The notes below the pieces were generated by a model. It ran no database searches. It was given only the letters and a program-made list of their open reading frames with translations, and was not told the DNA's origin. Positions 54,226-63,682 of a stretch of DNA of 64,000 nt are shown in pieces; position 1 is the first letter of the stretch, and each line of letters opens with the position of its first letter. Position numbers and translations under genes: made by a program. The DNA is from Armatimonadota bacterium (lineage in GTDB: Bacteria; Armatimonadota; Fimbriimonadia; Fimbriimonadales; Fimbriimonadaceae): NCBI GenBank assembly GCA_018268255.1, contig JAFDWX010000005.1:62001-126000 (forward strand), read 5' to 3'.

Positions 54226-54944
54226 CCGCCTTGGCTATCCTTATCTTGGTCCGAGCCGGTGTACAGCGGCACGTCCCAAGCTTCCTGAAGCTGCCAATAG
54301 CCGAGATTCTTAACGTGCATATCTCCGTAGAGCACGTTGTATCGAAAATCTTTGACCACTTGGGTCCAGTCGTCAAAAATGTCTTCCTTTTCCAGTTGAC
54401 GCCCGCTCCCGTGCCAATGGCCACCTCCATCGAACAGAACGTTGACGTTCGCTGGCAACTCAAATCGGGTACTCGACATCGAGAGGAACGCAATTTCGGT
54501 TCGGAAAAAGTAGCTTGAACCTTTCCCGACGACCTGATGCAGAGTGGGAGAGCTCTTAAAAGTCGTTTCAATCGTAAAATCGAGTTGGCCCGTGCCCTTA
54601 TCTGCAGGACACCTCCATACGCCTTTGTCACGGATGTAGGGTTCTAGGACTTCGTTCATTAGCGGCATGTACGGAATTCGAGCTTGGAATTTAGGATATT
54701 GCGACCAAATCTCTGGAGCATATTTATCGCTGACATCCACGGCGTTGGGGAAAAAGTCGTCATTGTCCGACATGTAGAGTGAGATGGCTGCGCCGATTTG
54801 TTTAAGATTGCTGATGCATTGTGTTTGTTTTGCGGAAGCCTTAGCCCGTGCAAATGCGGGGAAGATGAGGGCAGCCAGAATGGCGATGATGGCGATTACC
54901 ACAAGCAACTCAATCAGTGTAAATCCACGTTTCCTGTCAGCCAT
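54222..54944 (-). CDS. Type IV-pilin-like pseudopilin (prepilin N-terminal motif, H-X9-DG type)
   Basis: 240 residues. A class III signal [24 protein letters not shown] is cut by prepilin peptidase. The globular part has [32 protein letters not shown] and a C-terminal region with [12 protein letters not shown] and [13 protein letters not shown], as in the DUF1559-like pseudopilins common in planctomycetes and armatimonads. The role is uncertain: these proteins are numerous and may be surface or secretion components. It is the first gene of the long minus-strand run. Confidence 0.93.
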   Translation of the reverse strand: MADRKRGFTLIELLVVIAIIAILAALIFPAFARAKASAKQTQCISNLKQIGAAISLYMSDNDDFFPNAVDVSDKYAPEIWSQYPKFQARIPYMPLMNEVLEPYIRDKGVWRCPADKGTGQLDFTIETTFKSSPTLHQVVGKGSSYFFRTEIAFLSMSSTRFELPANVNVLFDGGGHWHGSGRQLEKEDIFDDWTQVVKDFRYNVLYGDMHVKNLGYWQLQEAWDVPLYTGSDQDKDSQGG

Positions 54945-55086
54945 CTCACAAACCTCAAATGACTATAACGGAATCCTGTCTCCATTGGTGCGGCAATTTT
55001 CGAGAATTGGGTCGAACTTCCTCCATTTCAGGAACCACGGGTGGTCGCAGAAGCGTCATTGATCGTCAGGTACATTAGGACATTCG

Positions 55087-56091
55087 ATGGCAGGCGCATC
55101 GCGACGGCGACCACTTTATATGCGATTACTTGCGGGCCTTGCTTGGCTCGGAGTGTGTCTGTTGGCGCTTGCCGGAGGCACGGTTTGGAACTGGATCAAT
55201 TCGAGTGCGGTAGCAAAGGCACTCGTGATTCAGCAGATCCGAAAGACGCCACCGAAAGAAGTCTTTCATAACCAGGATTCGCTCACGTTTCTGGTTTTGG
55301 GTTGCGACGAAGATCGCTACTACGGCGGCAAGCAAATTCTCAGCAACGCGGCCCGAAGCGACATGATGTTGATCGCCAGGTTGGATTTCCTTACCAACAA
55401 AATTACGGCCGTCAGCATCCCCCGGGACACGGTGGTGGACATGCCTGGCTATTCTCGCCGCAGAATCAACGCTTTTCACGCACTGGGGAAAAACTCGGGT
55501 GAAGGCGGTGAATACGCAAAGCGAGCGGTGGAATTCCTCTTGGACAACCAAGTCAGGATCGACCGGGTGATGGAGATCAATTATAAAGCCTTCCAAGACA
55601 TGATCAATCTTGTTGGAGGCGTGAACATCTTCGTAGACAAGAAGATGGAATACACCGACAAGCGCGGAGGATTGTTCATCGACCTCAAGCCTGGCAAGCA
55701 GACCTTGGACGGATATAACGCCATGTGCTATGTCCGATATCGGCACGGTGACAGCGATTTTCTTCGCCAAGATCGGCAAAAGAACCTTATGACTGCCTTC
55801 AAAAACAAACTTGAGGGCCAGCCACAGCTGCTCGGCAAAGTCGCTGATAAAGTGCGCGAGGTGCTGGGCAACGAACTTTCCGCCGAGGAAGTCGCGGCGG
55901 TTGCCATTTTCGCCAAAGAGATCGGAAACGACAACATTAAAATGGGTCAGCTCCCGACCTATGAGTTGCCTCGCCCGACACGCGGTTCGCCCTATTACCT
56001 CGCACTTGATCGCGACAAGGCTCGAGAAACCCTCGCGAGATTCGGCTTCATTGAATCGTACGGTTCGTCCACTTATCGTTACGAGCCATGA
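55087..56091 (+). CDS. LytR-CpsA-Psr (LCP) family protein
   Basis: 334 residues. One N-terminal membrane helix (LLAGLAWLGVCLLALAGGTVW) precedes the LCP core: LTFLVLGCDEDRYYGG, SDMMLIARLDFLTNKITAVSIPRDTVVDMPG, RRRINAFHALGK and MCYVRYRHGDSDFLRQDRQKNLM. The Asp and Arg residues that bind the lipid pyrophosphate are present. LCP enzymes attach glycopolymers to peptidoglycan or, in Gram-negatives, act on other surface polymers. It overlaps the next gene by 4 bases. Confidence 0.93.
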   Translation: MAGASRRRPLYMRLLAGLAWLGVCLLALAGGTVWNWINSSAVAKALVIQQIRKTPPKEVFHNQDSLTFLVLGCDEDRYYGGKQILSNAARSDMMLIARLDFLTNKITAVSIPRDTVVDMPGYSRRRINAFHALGKNSGEGGEYAKRAVEFLLDNQVRIDRVMEINYKAFQDMINLVGGVNIFVDKKMEYTDKRGGLFIDLKPGKQTLDGYNAMCYVRYRHGDSDFLRQDRQKNLMTAFKNKLEGQPQLLGKVADKVREVLGNELSAEEVAAVAIFAKEIGNDNIKMGQLPTYELPRPTRGSPYYLALDRDKARETLARFGFIESYGSSTYRYEP

Positions 56092-56921
56092 GCGATACGA
56101 TTAACGAATATGATCCAGATCGCCCAGAGGGTGGGTCTCCGGGTTCAAGCTACCTTTCTCGACGCGATTTTCGAGTCATCCTCTTGGGATTGGCTCTGAT
56201 CTTCATCGCGATGATCCCGGTCTATCTCAAATTGCGCGAGGATGCTCGGTCCTACGACTGCATGGAGAATATCAAAGCTGCCGGACAGGCTATTGCAACC
56301 TACGCGGCGGACAATGATGAGCATATGCCCCCAGCGTTCGAGCACCAGGGCGACAAACCCCGACTTCACCAGGGCTTACCCGTAACTTGGGCAACCATTG
56401 TGTATTCGGGAATGAACAGCCGAAAAGCACTGTTTTGCCCCACCGCCACGGAAGCCGAGATCAGCTACAGCGCCGGGACCAAGGGCTTGGCTCGAATTCC
56501 TTTATCCTTTGGCTTCTATCTGCCGATGGAATTTCGAGCAACGGCCGACCTTAAGGATCCGGATTCCACAATCCTATTGGCCGAAACCGTGAATGGCACC
56601 GTTGATGGCAGCTTCAACCCGAAGCCGATGGAGGGTGGAAACGATGGATATGTCCTTGGATATGACACGGGAAATGACCTTTCGAGGGACACCGTCGGGC
56701 AAGCAAATTCTGTAACTCGGCTCGCATTCTTTCAGACCGAGAACGGCAAGTTTGGTACGAAATCTACCTCGCGGCATGGCAAGGGAATCCACGTGGTCTA
56801 TGTCAGCGGGCGGGCGGGCCTGTTGCGACCTGTCGGAGCGAAATTGCAGCGCGATTTCAGCGGCGATATCGACCGTCCTTGGATCCTCCCGCCACGTTCG
56901 ATGCTAAATCAATCTAGGTAA
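56088..56921 (+). CDS. Pseudopilin-like single-membrane-pass protein without prepilin signal
   Basis: 277 residues. The N-terminus is cytoplasmic and polar (about 25 residues), then SRRDFRVILLGLALIFIAMIPVYLKLREDARSYDCMENIKAAGQAIATYAADNDEHMPPAF. The segment after the helix resembles pseudopilins (CMxNIKxxGQAIATYAADN), and the C-terminus has a TSRHGKGIHVVYVSGRAG motif like the H-X9-DG end. The G|FTLIE prepilin-peptidase site is absent. It looks like a pilin-like fold re-anchored by an ordinary signal anchor. It is coupled to the LCP gene by a 4-base overlap. Confidence 0.78.
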   Translation: MSDTINEYDPDRPEGGSPGSSYLSRRDFRVILLGLALIFIAMIPVYLKLREDARSYDCMENIKAAGQAIATYAADNDEHMPPAFEHQGDKPRLHQGLPVTWATIVYSGMNSRKALFCPTATEAEISYSAGTKGLARIPLSFGFYLPMEFRATADLKDPDSTILLAETVNGTVDGSFNPKPMEGGNDGYVLGYDTGNDLSRDTVGQANSVTRLAFFQTENGKFGTKSTSRHGKGIHVVYVSGRAGLLRPVGAKLQRDFSGDIDRPWILPPRSMLNQSR

Positions 56922-56958
56922 GATGAGTTCAGACCCTCAACGACGAGGCTAAGAAATC

Positions 56959-58824
56959 ATGGCTGCTACAGCAACTTCTTCACGCAATTATTCTGTTCCT
57001 GATTGGGTTACTTCCAAACGCTTGATTGACTGGGTTATGTCGGTCGCCGACCACTGTGAGCCAGAAGACATCTGCTGGTGCGATGGAAGCCAGGAGGAAT
57101 ACGATCGGCTCTGTCAGCAAATGGTAGATGCGGGCACGTTTATCAAGCTCAACCCTGCCAAACGACCCAACAGCTACCTCGCTCGCAGCGACCCCAATGA
57201 TGTCGCCCGAGTCGAGGACCGAACCTTCATCTGCAGCGTCAGCAAAAAAGACGCCGGCCCCACCAACAACTGGATGGACCCGATCGAGATGAAGAAGGTG
57301 ATGCTGAAGCACTACAAGGGCTGCATGCGCGGTCGAACAATGTACGTGGTGCCTTTCAGCATGGGTCCGCTCGGATCCACCATCGCCCACATTGGAGTCG
57401 AACTTACGGATTCGCCGTACGTAGTGGTCAACATGCGGATCATGACCCGCATGGGCAAGAAGGTCCTCGATGTGCTGGGCAACGGCAAGTTCGTGCGATG
57501 TCTCCATTCCGTCGGTGCACCTCTTGAGCCAGGACAGCAGGATATTCCTTGGCCCTGCAGCGATGTCAAATTCATTACCCACTTCCCGGAAGAGCGGCTG
57601 ATCTGGAGCTATGGCAGCGGATACGGCGGAAACGCGCTTTTAGGCAAGAAGTGCTTTGCCCTCAGAATCGCGAGCACCATGGCACGTGACCAAGGGTGGC
57701 TCGCAGAGCACATGTTGATCTTGGGCGTTGAAAAGCCCGACGGCGAGAAGACCTACGTGGCCGCCGCGTTCCCAAGCGCATGTGGAAAGACCAACTTCGC
57801 CATGATTATCCCGCCAGCAGGCTTTGAGGGCTGGAAAGTCACAACAGTTGGCGACGACATCGCTTGGATCAAGCCTGGAGCAGATGGCAAACTCTATGCC
57901 ATCAATCCCGAGGCTGGTTTCTTTGGGGTCGCTCCGGGAACCAGCTACGACTCCAACCCGAACGCGATGGACTCGATTCGGGAAAACACGATCTTCACCA
58001 ATGTCGCGTTGACGGACGATGGCGACGTGTGGTGGGAGGGCATGACCAAAGAGGCGCCCGGCCACCTGATCGACTGGCGAGGAGAAGATTGGACACCGGA
58101 TTGCGGCCGGCCATCCTCTCACCCGAACTCGCGGTTCACGGCGCCCGCGTCTCAATGCCCCTCGATCGACCCGAATTGGGAGAATCCCGAGGGCGTTCCC
58201 ATCAGCGCATTTATCTTCGGTGGACGGCGCAAGACCACAGTTCCATTGGTTTACCAATCGTTCAACTGGTCGTTCGGCGTCTATCTTGCCGCAACCATCG
58301 GCTCAGAAACCACCGCGGCAGCAGCTGGTGCAGTCGGTCAAGTTCGACGGGATCCGTTCGCGATGCTTCCCTTCTGCGGCTACCACATGGCCGATTACTT
58401 CAACCATTGGCTTGAAATGGGACGCAAGCTTCCCGATCCTCCACGCATTTTCTGCGTCAACTGGTTCCGCCAAGATGACAACGGCAAGTACCTTTGGCCC
58501 GGCTACAGCCAGAACATGCGCGTGCTGCAATGGGTCATCGATCGTTCGCGCGGTCGAGCTGAGGCCATCGAGTCGCCGTTGGGCTGGATGCCCCGGTACA
58601 GTTCGCTGAACTGGGACGGGATGGAAGGCTTCTGCCGAGACGATTTCCACGATCTGATGGCGGTGGATAGCCAGATGTGGAAGCGAGAGATTCTGGGCCA
58701 CTCGGAGCTGTTTGAAAAACTCTACGACAAGCTGCCGAAGGAGTTCCTCTTTATGAAGGAGCTCACGTTATCGGCGGTGTGGCGCTCACCGGAAACGTGG
58801 AAGCTGGAAAGCTTCAACTCGTAA
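56959..58824 (+). CDS. pckG: Phosphoenolpyruvate carboxykinase (GTP)
   Basis: 621 residues, in line with GTP-type PEPCK. P-loop [15 protein letters not shown] (269-283), metal site VGDDIAWIK and the substrate loop FSMGPLGS. It has the family [12 protein letters not shown] and [15 protein letters not shown]. The enzyme converts oxaloacetate and GTP to PEP and CO2, for gluconeogenesis. A terminator follows within 25 bases, so the gene is probably its own unit. Confidence 0.97.
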   Translation: MAATATSSRNYSVPDWVTSKRLIDWVMSVADHCEPEDICWCDGSQEEYDRLCQQMVDAGTFIKLNPAKRPNSYLARSDPNDVARVEDRTFICSVSKKDAGPTNNWMDPIEMKKVMLKHYKGCMRGRTMYVVPFSMGPLGSTIAHIGVELTDSPYVVVNMRIMTRMGKKVLDVLGNGKFVRCLHSVGAPLEPGQQDIPWPCSDVKFITHFPEERLIWSYGSGYGGNALLGKKCFALRIASTMARDQGWLAEHMLILGVEKPDGEKTYVAAAFPSACGKTNFAMIIPPAGFEGWKVTTVGDDIAWIKPGADGKLYAINPEAGFFGVAPGTSYDSNPNAMDSIRENTIFTNVALTDDGDVWWEGMTKEAPGHLIDWRGEDWTPDCGRPSSHPNSRFTAPASQCPSIDPNWENPEGVPISAFIFGGRRKTTVPLVYQSFNWSFGVYLAATIGSETTAAAAGAVGQVRRDPFAMLPFCGYHMADYFNHWLEMGRKLPDPPRIFCVNWFRQDDNGKYLWPGYSQNMRVLQWVIDRSRGRAEAIESPLGWMPRYSSLNWDGMEGFCRDDFHDLMAVDSQMWKREILGHSELFEKLYDKLPKEFLFMKELTLSAVWRSPETWKLESFNS

Positions 58825-58846
58825 TTAGCAAAAGATTAATTTGAAG

Positions 58847-58873
58847 GGGGCCCCGAAAGTTGGGGCCTCTTTT
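58847..58873 (+). terminator. Rho-independent terminator of pckG
   Basis: An 8-bp stem (58847-58854 with 58862-58869, including one G-U pair) with a GAAAGTT loop, followed by a run of T (58870-58873). It starts 22 bases after the pckG stop. Confidence 0.88.
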
Positions 58874-59048
58874 CATTTGATTCGGCAGGTCCACTTTCGC
58901 CACATCACGCCTTGGAAACTGATTCAATGGCATTGGTCGGAACGCAGAGAATCGAACGTATAGGACCATTGGGCCGTCAGGATGTAACGAGGCTGTGCCC
59001 GGTTCGTCGGAAATTGCAGGAAGCAAAAGAAAGAGGAAACGGGTTAGG

Positions 59049-59666
59049 ATGGAATGGAGCATGCCGCTTCGGGCTGAATGGATGACCGGAAAGGTCGATC
59101 ACGATAGCGACGAAGCTCTGGTCGAAAGGTCGAAGCAGGGCGATTGGTCAGCGTTCGAACAATTGTTCGAGCGTCATCGACTCATGGTCTACCGCTTCGC
59201 CTACCAGATGACCTCCAACCGCGACGATGCCGAGGATATGGTCCAAGAAATATTCGTCCGGGCGTTCCAAAACCTTCCCCGATACCGGGATGAGGCTAAG
59301 TTCACCACCTGGCTTCTTCGCATTGCGACCAATCTCGGCACGGACCGAGCTAGGATGCATACGCGCCGCACCAATCTGGAGCAGAAAGAGGCTGGCGGTG
59401 CTCTGGCTTGGATGACGATCGGCGACACCGACGACCCGGTTCGAAACTTGGAAGAAGAAAGGCGAGTCGGAATCCTCCGTAAAGCGCTTCAAGCGTTGCC
59501 CGAGCATCATCGATCGATGATCATCATGCGGGACATTGAGGAGAAGGAATACAGCGATATCGCCGAAATATGTAAGTGTACGGTCGGCGGAGCAAAGTTA
59601 CGCGTTTTGCGGGCGAGGCGGGCCCTCAAAGAACGCATGGTTCCCTTATTGGGAGACTCAGCATGA
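59049..59666 (+). CDS. ECF sigma factor (RpoE-like)
   Basis: About 205 residues. Sigma region 2: ALVERSKQGDWSAFEQLFERHRLMVYRFAYQMTSNRDDAEDMVQEIFVRAFQNLPRYRDEAKFTTWLLRIATNLGTDRAR. Region 4: LRKALQALPEHHRSMIIMRDIEEKEYSDIAEICKCTVGGAKLRVLRARRALKERM. The fit is to the RpoE/ECF01-like group. I prefer ATG 59049; a GTG at 58995 adds 18 residues. Its TGA overlaps the ATG of the next gene (ATGA), the usual sigma/anti-sigma coupling. A weak self-promoter match lies upstream (see findings). Confidence 0.93.
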   Translation: MEWSMPLRAEWMTGKVDHDSDEALVERSKQGDWSAFEQLFERHRLMVYRFAYQMTSNRDDAEDMVQEIFVRAFQNLPRYRDEAKFTTWLLRIATNLGTDRARMHTRRTNLEQKEAGGALAWMTIGDTDDPVRNLEEERRVGILRKALQALPEHHRSMIIMRDIEEKEYSDIAEICKCTVGGAKLRVLRARRALKERMVPLLGDSA

Positions 59667-60412
59667 ACGAAAAACAGCTCGACGAATTGATGATGCGGGT
59701 CATGGACGGAGAACAATCCTCCGCGCCAGAAGCGGAGATGTTCGCGAACTTGCGAAAAGATCTCCGAGGTTTGCGAGACGATATTCCGACACCCCAGATT
59801 TCCTTTGATCGTGTTCGCCACGCGATCGAAAACGCCACGCCACAGCGCAAGATTTTTCTTCCCGCTTGGATGTGGGGACCCGCTGCCTTGGCAGCATGCG
59901 CGCTTATGACGATGGTTTGGGTGCGAAACTCGTCGCCGGTGGCGGAATTGACTTCTGCACGGGTGGCACAGCAGAGTGCTCCAAAGGTCGGAGGCGATAG
60001 CGTTGCGCACAACGAAGATTCACCGAGTGTGATTCAAACTCCCGATACCGCCGTCGCACCCAAGGCTGTTGCGGCCGAACCTCCGGCTCCCAAAGCCAAT
60101 CCTGTATCTCGCAAAAGCCACCGACGTGCTCGATTGCATCGCTTTGCCGTCGAGCCGACAGCTCCGACCTACGCGATGAAGGCTGGATCCACGCCGCACG
60201 AGACGAGCGAGACTTCTCAGCCGATTGGCACTACAGAGATCCTGCCTCCTGGTGCGGATTCAAACGGTGGCGCACCGGTTGCTGCCATGAACCGCCCCAA
60301 GGAGACTCCTCAGCCCGCCGTAACAGTCGTGATTTCTGGGCACCCGGCTGCTTCCGGCGCCCAAGCCGCTTCTGAAGTTGAGGTAAGTTCGGATGGTGTT
60401 GTCGGCGGCTAG
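59663..60412 (+). CDS. Probable anti-sigma factor, transmembrane
   Basis: 249 residues. A cytoplasmic N-terminus of about 70 residues (NEKQLDELMMRVMDGEQSSAPEAEMFANLRKDLRGLRDDI) resembles an anti-sigma domain without the HxxxCxxC zinc motif. One transmembrane helix follows (WMWGPAALAACALMTMVWV). The periplasmic part is Pro/Ala-rich and looks disordered. The 4-base overlap with the sigma gene and the type of protein fit an RseA-like sigma-binding protein, whose release would need proteolysis or a binding partner. Confidence 0.82.
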   Translation: MNEKQLDELMMRVMDGEQSSAPEAEMFANLRKDLRGLRDDIPTPQISFDRVRHAIENATPQRKIFLPAWMWGPAALAACALMTMVWVRNSSPVAELTSARVAQQSAPKVGGDSVAHNEDSPSVIQTPDTAVAPKAVAAEPPAPKANPVSRKSHRRARLHRFAVEPTAPTYAMKAGSTPHETSETSQPIGTTEILPPGADSNGGAPVAAMNRPKETPQPAVTVVISGHPAASGAQAASEVEVSSDGVVGG

Positions 60413-61466
60413 CACTTTGGCTCTGGTGACCGTTTTTGCGGCACCGGATGAGGACCTGCAGAAGGTCTGGAAGCTGGTCAGTTCGGGCTTGGTCAGCGTC
60501 ACGACGTTGCGAGGCGGGTCTGGATTCGCGGTGCTCATCGACTCGAAAGGTCACTTCATCATCGCGTCTTCTCTCGTCGACAGCGACAAGTTCACGGGCG
60601 TTTTGGGCGATGGTCGACGAATCATCTTGGAGGTTGTGAACCAAGACGACTTTTCCCAGCTGACTCTGCTGTACTCGCAGGATGCCGATGGGAAAGTGCA
60701 TCTGACTCCGATTCGTTTGGCGACTGCGATGAAGCCCAACGACTTGGTTGTAGCCGGATTGCCCAGCGGCCCAGCTCGAGGACAGTGGGTGTCGGGGGAA
60801 CGACTTGGGATCACAAAGCCCAGCCAGCGATTTATTCCCCTTTCGGAACTGAAGTTTGAAAAGCCCACCGATCGCTTCGGTGGTGCGCCGGTATTCAACG
60901 CCCGTGGCGAACTAGTCGCCATCGTGGGCGCAACGCTTGAGCCTGTGCAGGAAACTGCCAACACCGATAGGGTGAATGGAGGTGCGACGTTACCTCCAGC
61001 CGCCAAACTGGAAACCTTTGGTCCTGTCGGGCTAACCGTCGCCTACAGTGCCTCGCCTTCACTCCTCGGACGCGTGGTGGAGGGGTTCGAAGCTCCGGAC
61101 CATACTCCCAAACACCCTACGATAGGCGCTTTTTTTAGCGATTCGGACGGAGGGGGAGCAAGGGTCATTTCAGTCACGCCCGCCTCACCCGCGGCCCAAG
61201 CTGGACTCCAAGCCGATGATACGATTCTGAAGCTGGACGAAACCCCTATTGAAAATCGCTTTGATTTGGTCAAAGCGCTCTTCCAGGAAAAGGTGGGAAA
61301 CAAAGTCGTGTTGACCATTCGGCCGAGCCGTCAATCGCAGTTGAGGAAGATTTCGGTTGTGATCGGAAGCCAACTGAAATCAAGCGTCAAAAAGCTGGAG
61401 GTCGCAGATCTTCAACTGAACCGTTCGACGCCCTTGAAAAGTGTTAAGCTGGGGCTCAAACACTAG
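60393..61466 (+). CDS. Trypsin-fold PDZ protein with lost catalytic residues (DegS/HtrA-like pseudoprotease)
   Basis: 357 residues. A signal peptide or short anchor (MVLSAASTLALVTVFAA) leads to a trypsin-like domain. Its active-site positions differ from HtrA: the usual T(N/A)xHVV appears as ASSLVD, the TDLAVL Asp strand as DDFSQLTLL (Asp to Gln) and GNSGGP as DRFGGAPV (Ser to Phe). A PDZ domain follows (GARVISVTPASPAAQAGLQADDTILKLDETPI). It overlaps the anti-sigma gene by 20 bases. DegS cleaves RseA in the sigma-E pathway; here the enzyme seems dead, so it may act by binding. The last 87 bases overlap recJ, convergent. Confidence 0.85.
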   Translation: MVLSAASTLALVTVFAAPDEDLQKVWKLVSSGLVSVTTLRGGSGFAVLIDSKGHFIIASSLVDSDKFTGVLGDGRRIILEVVNQDDFSQLTLLYSQDADGKVHLTPIRLATAMKPNDLVVAGLPSGPARGQWVSGERLGITKPSQRFIPLSELKFEKPTDRFGGAPVFNARGELVAIVGATLEPVQETANTDRVNGGATLPPAAKLETFGPVGLTVAYSASPSLLGRVVEGFEAPDHTPKHPTIGAFFSDSDGGGARVISVTPASPAAQAGLQADDTILKLDETPIENRFDLVKALFQEKVGNKVVLTIRPSRQSQLRKISVVIGSQLKSSVKKLEVADLQLNRSTPLKSVKLGLKH

Positions 61467-63116
61467 GTTGACTTTGGTTCCTTCCTGAGCCTCGGGATAC
61501 GCGCTATCCCCTTGACCCCAAATCAGCGACTCGAAGATCGCTCCTTCGGCACTTCGGCAACAGATCTTCAAGTGACGATCGTTGCTGATGGTCACGCGTT
61601 TATCCACGGAGAAACCCTTCACCGCGAATCGAGGTGTGGAGTTGCCCGTACCGAACGGTTGGAGCCGGTTGAGATCATCCACTGCCTCAGGAGTGAGAAG
61701 CTCGGCGCCAATTTCGGCTTGAACGGAAATTACAGGTGGGCCGGGCTCAAAGCAGATTTCGGTTGCGTAGGCATTCACAGCGTCTCGGAACTGGTCGATA
61801 TCCTTAACTTTCAGGCCGATGCCTGCTGCGGCTTCATGCCCACCACCCGTGATCAAAGGCGCCAGTGCATCAATCGCTTTGCCCAAATGGAATCCGGAAA
61901 CGGATCGAGCCGATCCTCGAGCGTCTTCCCCACCCTCATCGTAACCGATCACAAAGCTGGGCAACGCAAAGTGCTCGGTGATTCGACCGGAGACGAGGCC
62001 CAGGATGCCATGCGGCCAGTTCTGCCGCGCGAGCACGAGAATTCTTCCGATCGAATCTCGATTGGCCTCGATCTCGGCCAGAGCTTCCTCGACCATGAGT
62101 GCCTGCTGACTCTGGCGCTCGACGTTGAGTTCCTCAAGCTTGTCGGCAAGGACTTGGGCCTCGGCATGGTCACTCGTGAGGAGGAGTTCGAGCGCAAGCT
62201 TCGAATCGTCGATGCGCCCTGCAGCATTCAGCCTGGGAGCGATTTTGTACCCGATGTCGAACGAGGAAACCCCCTTAGAACTGTCGCACGCCTTGCTGAT
62301 CAGTGCCTTGAGTCCCGGCTTGCCAGATGCCGGCAAAGCAATGAGACCTTGGCGCACCATAATTCGATTTTCATCGACCAGAGGCATCAGATCGGCGACG
62401 GTGCCAATAGCCACCAGATCTAAAAATTTGCTGGTAAATCGGTCCCGGCGAATGTCGAGTTCTTCGGTCAGCCCCAACAGCAACTTGAAGACGACTCCCA
62501 CGCCGCATAGGTCTTTGAACGGATACTGGGAGTCCTTACGGTGCGGATTGACGACTGCTTGGGCTTCCGGAAGGGTCTCTTTGGGTAGGTGATGGTCGGT
62601 TACGACGACACGCATCCCTAGTTCTTGGGCATACCGAATGTTGTTGTGGGCTGTCACTCCGCAGTCACAGGTCAGGAAGAGCTTTGCACCAGCATCGTGC
62701 GCCATCCGGACTGCGATTTCATGGATGCCATAGCCCTCACGGAACCTGTGCGGGGTGTGACTGATGACCTTTGCTCCGATGGACCGGAGAAAGCGGGTGA
62801 AGAGGGCAGCGCTCGTGACGCCGTCGGCATCGTAATCGCCATGGACAAAGATCGTCTCCCCTCGCTCCTTCGCACCAAGGATCTCGTCTTTGGCTTTCTC
62901 GTAATCCGGCAACAGACGGGGATCATGGAGATCGTCGAGACCAGAAAAGAGAAACTTGTGCGCTTCGGCGGGATCGGCGAGGCCACGCGAGGCTAGGACG
63001 AGGGCAGTCAGGGGAGAGATGCCCAGCTCCTTCATGAGAATCCCCTCAGCCGCGACATTTCTTTCGGAAATGGACCAGTGTTTTGTCGCGGCGGAAGGGA
63101 TCTGCACCATACTCAC
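61380..63116 (-). CDS. recJ: Single-stranded-DNA exonuclease RecJ
   Basis: 578 residues. DHH domain motifs: ETIFVHGDYDADGVTSAALF, VISHTPHRFREGYG, TCDCGVTAHNNI, VVTDHHLPKE. DHHA1 region: GGGHEAAAGIGLK. A C-terminal OB fold follows. RecJ degrades single-stranded DNA 5' to 3' in recombination, mismatch and base-excision repair. The first codon is GTG 63116 (or ATG 63110). Its 3' end overlaps the PDZ gene by 87 bases. It lies 36 bases after nusG. Confidence 0.96.
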   Translation of the reverse strand: MSMVQIPSAATKHWSISERNVAAEGILMKELGISPLTALVLASRGLADPAEAHKFLFSGLDDLHDPRLLPDYEKAKDEILGAKERGETIFVHGDYDADGVTSAALFTRFLRSIGAKVISHTPHRFREGYGIHEIAVRMAHDAGAKLFLTCDCGVTAHNNIRYAQELGMRVVVTDHHLPKETLPEAQAVVNPHRKDSQYPFKDLCGVGVVFKLLLGLTEELDIRRDRFTSKFLDLVAIGTVADLMPLVDENRIMVRQGLIALPASGKPGLKALISKACDSSKGVSSFDIGYKIAPRLNAAGRIDDSKLALELLLTSDHAEAQVLADKLEELNVERQSQQALMVEEALAEIEANRDSIGRILVLARQNWPHGILGLVSGRITEHFALPSFVIGYDEGGEDARGSARSVSGFHLGKAIDALAPLITGGGHEAAAGIGLKVKDIDQFRDAVNAYATEICFEPGPPVISVQAEIGAELLTPEAVDDLNRLQPFGTGNSTPRFAVKGFSVDKRVTISNDRHLKICCRSAEGAIFESLIWGQGDSAYPEAQEGTKVNLVFEPQLNTFQGRRTVQLKICDLQLFDA

Positions 63117-63152
63117 AAAGGACGAGTCAGCATGAGCTAACTCATCATCCTT

Positions 63153-63680
63153 TTACATTTTTTCAACCTGTGCAAAGTCGAGTTCCACCGGAGTTTCTCG
63201 ACCAAAGATGTTGATAAGTACTTTCAATTTTTCCTTATCGCTCGTAACCTCTTCGATCTTTCCGGTGTAGTCGCTAAACGGCCCTTCCACAACTCGGATA
63301 ATGTCGTTTTTGCTGTAGGCAACCCGAGGTGCTTCCTTGCTCGATTCCAGGTTCGTTAGAATTCGCTTAACTTCATAGTCTTCGAGAGGCACCGGCTTGT
63401 TGCCACTTTGAACGAATCCCGTAACACCGCTCGTCGACTTCACCAGCTTGTAGGTGTCATCCGTCAGGTTCATTTGGATCAAAATGTATCCAGGAAAAAC
63501 CTTTCGATCTACGAGTACGCGCTTGCCCGACCTAGTGGCCAGTTCTTGTTCGATAGGGATCAGGATTTCGTAAAGATCGATATCCCAATATCCTTCCACC
63601 ATTGCGCGGCGAGTTAAAACGTCTTTGACTTTATTTTCGTGTCCAGCAATAGTGTGGACTGCATACCAAGCTTTTGCCAT
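63153..63680 (-). CDS. nusG: Transcription termination/antitermination protein NusG
   Basis: 175 residues. NGN domain (KAWYAVHTIAGHENKVKDVLTRRAMVEGYWD, VFPGYILIQMNLTDDTYKLVKSTSGVTGFV) followed by a KOW domain (VVEGPFSDYTGKIEEVTSDKEKLKVLINIFGRETPVELDFAQVEKM). It binds RNA polymerase and, through the KOW, Rho or S10. It lies 2 bases after secE, the standard order. Confidence 0.98.
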   Translation of the reverse strand: MAKAWYAVHTIAGHENKVKDVLTRRAMVEGYWDIDLYEILIPIEQELATRSGKRVLVDRKVFPGYILIQMNLTDDTYKLVKSTSGVTGFVQSGNKPVPLEDYEVKRILTNLESSKEAPRVAYSKNDIIRVVEGPFSDYTGKIEEVTSDKEKLKVLINIFGRETPVELDFAQVEKM

Positions 63681-63682
63681 GG

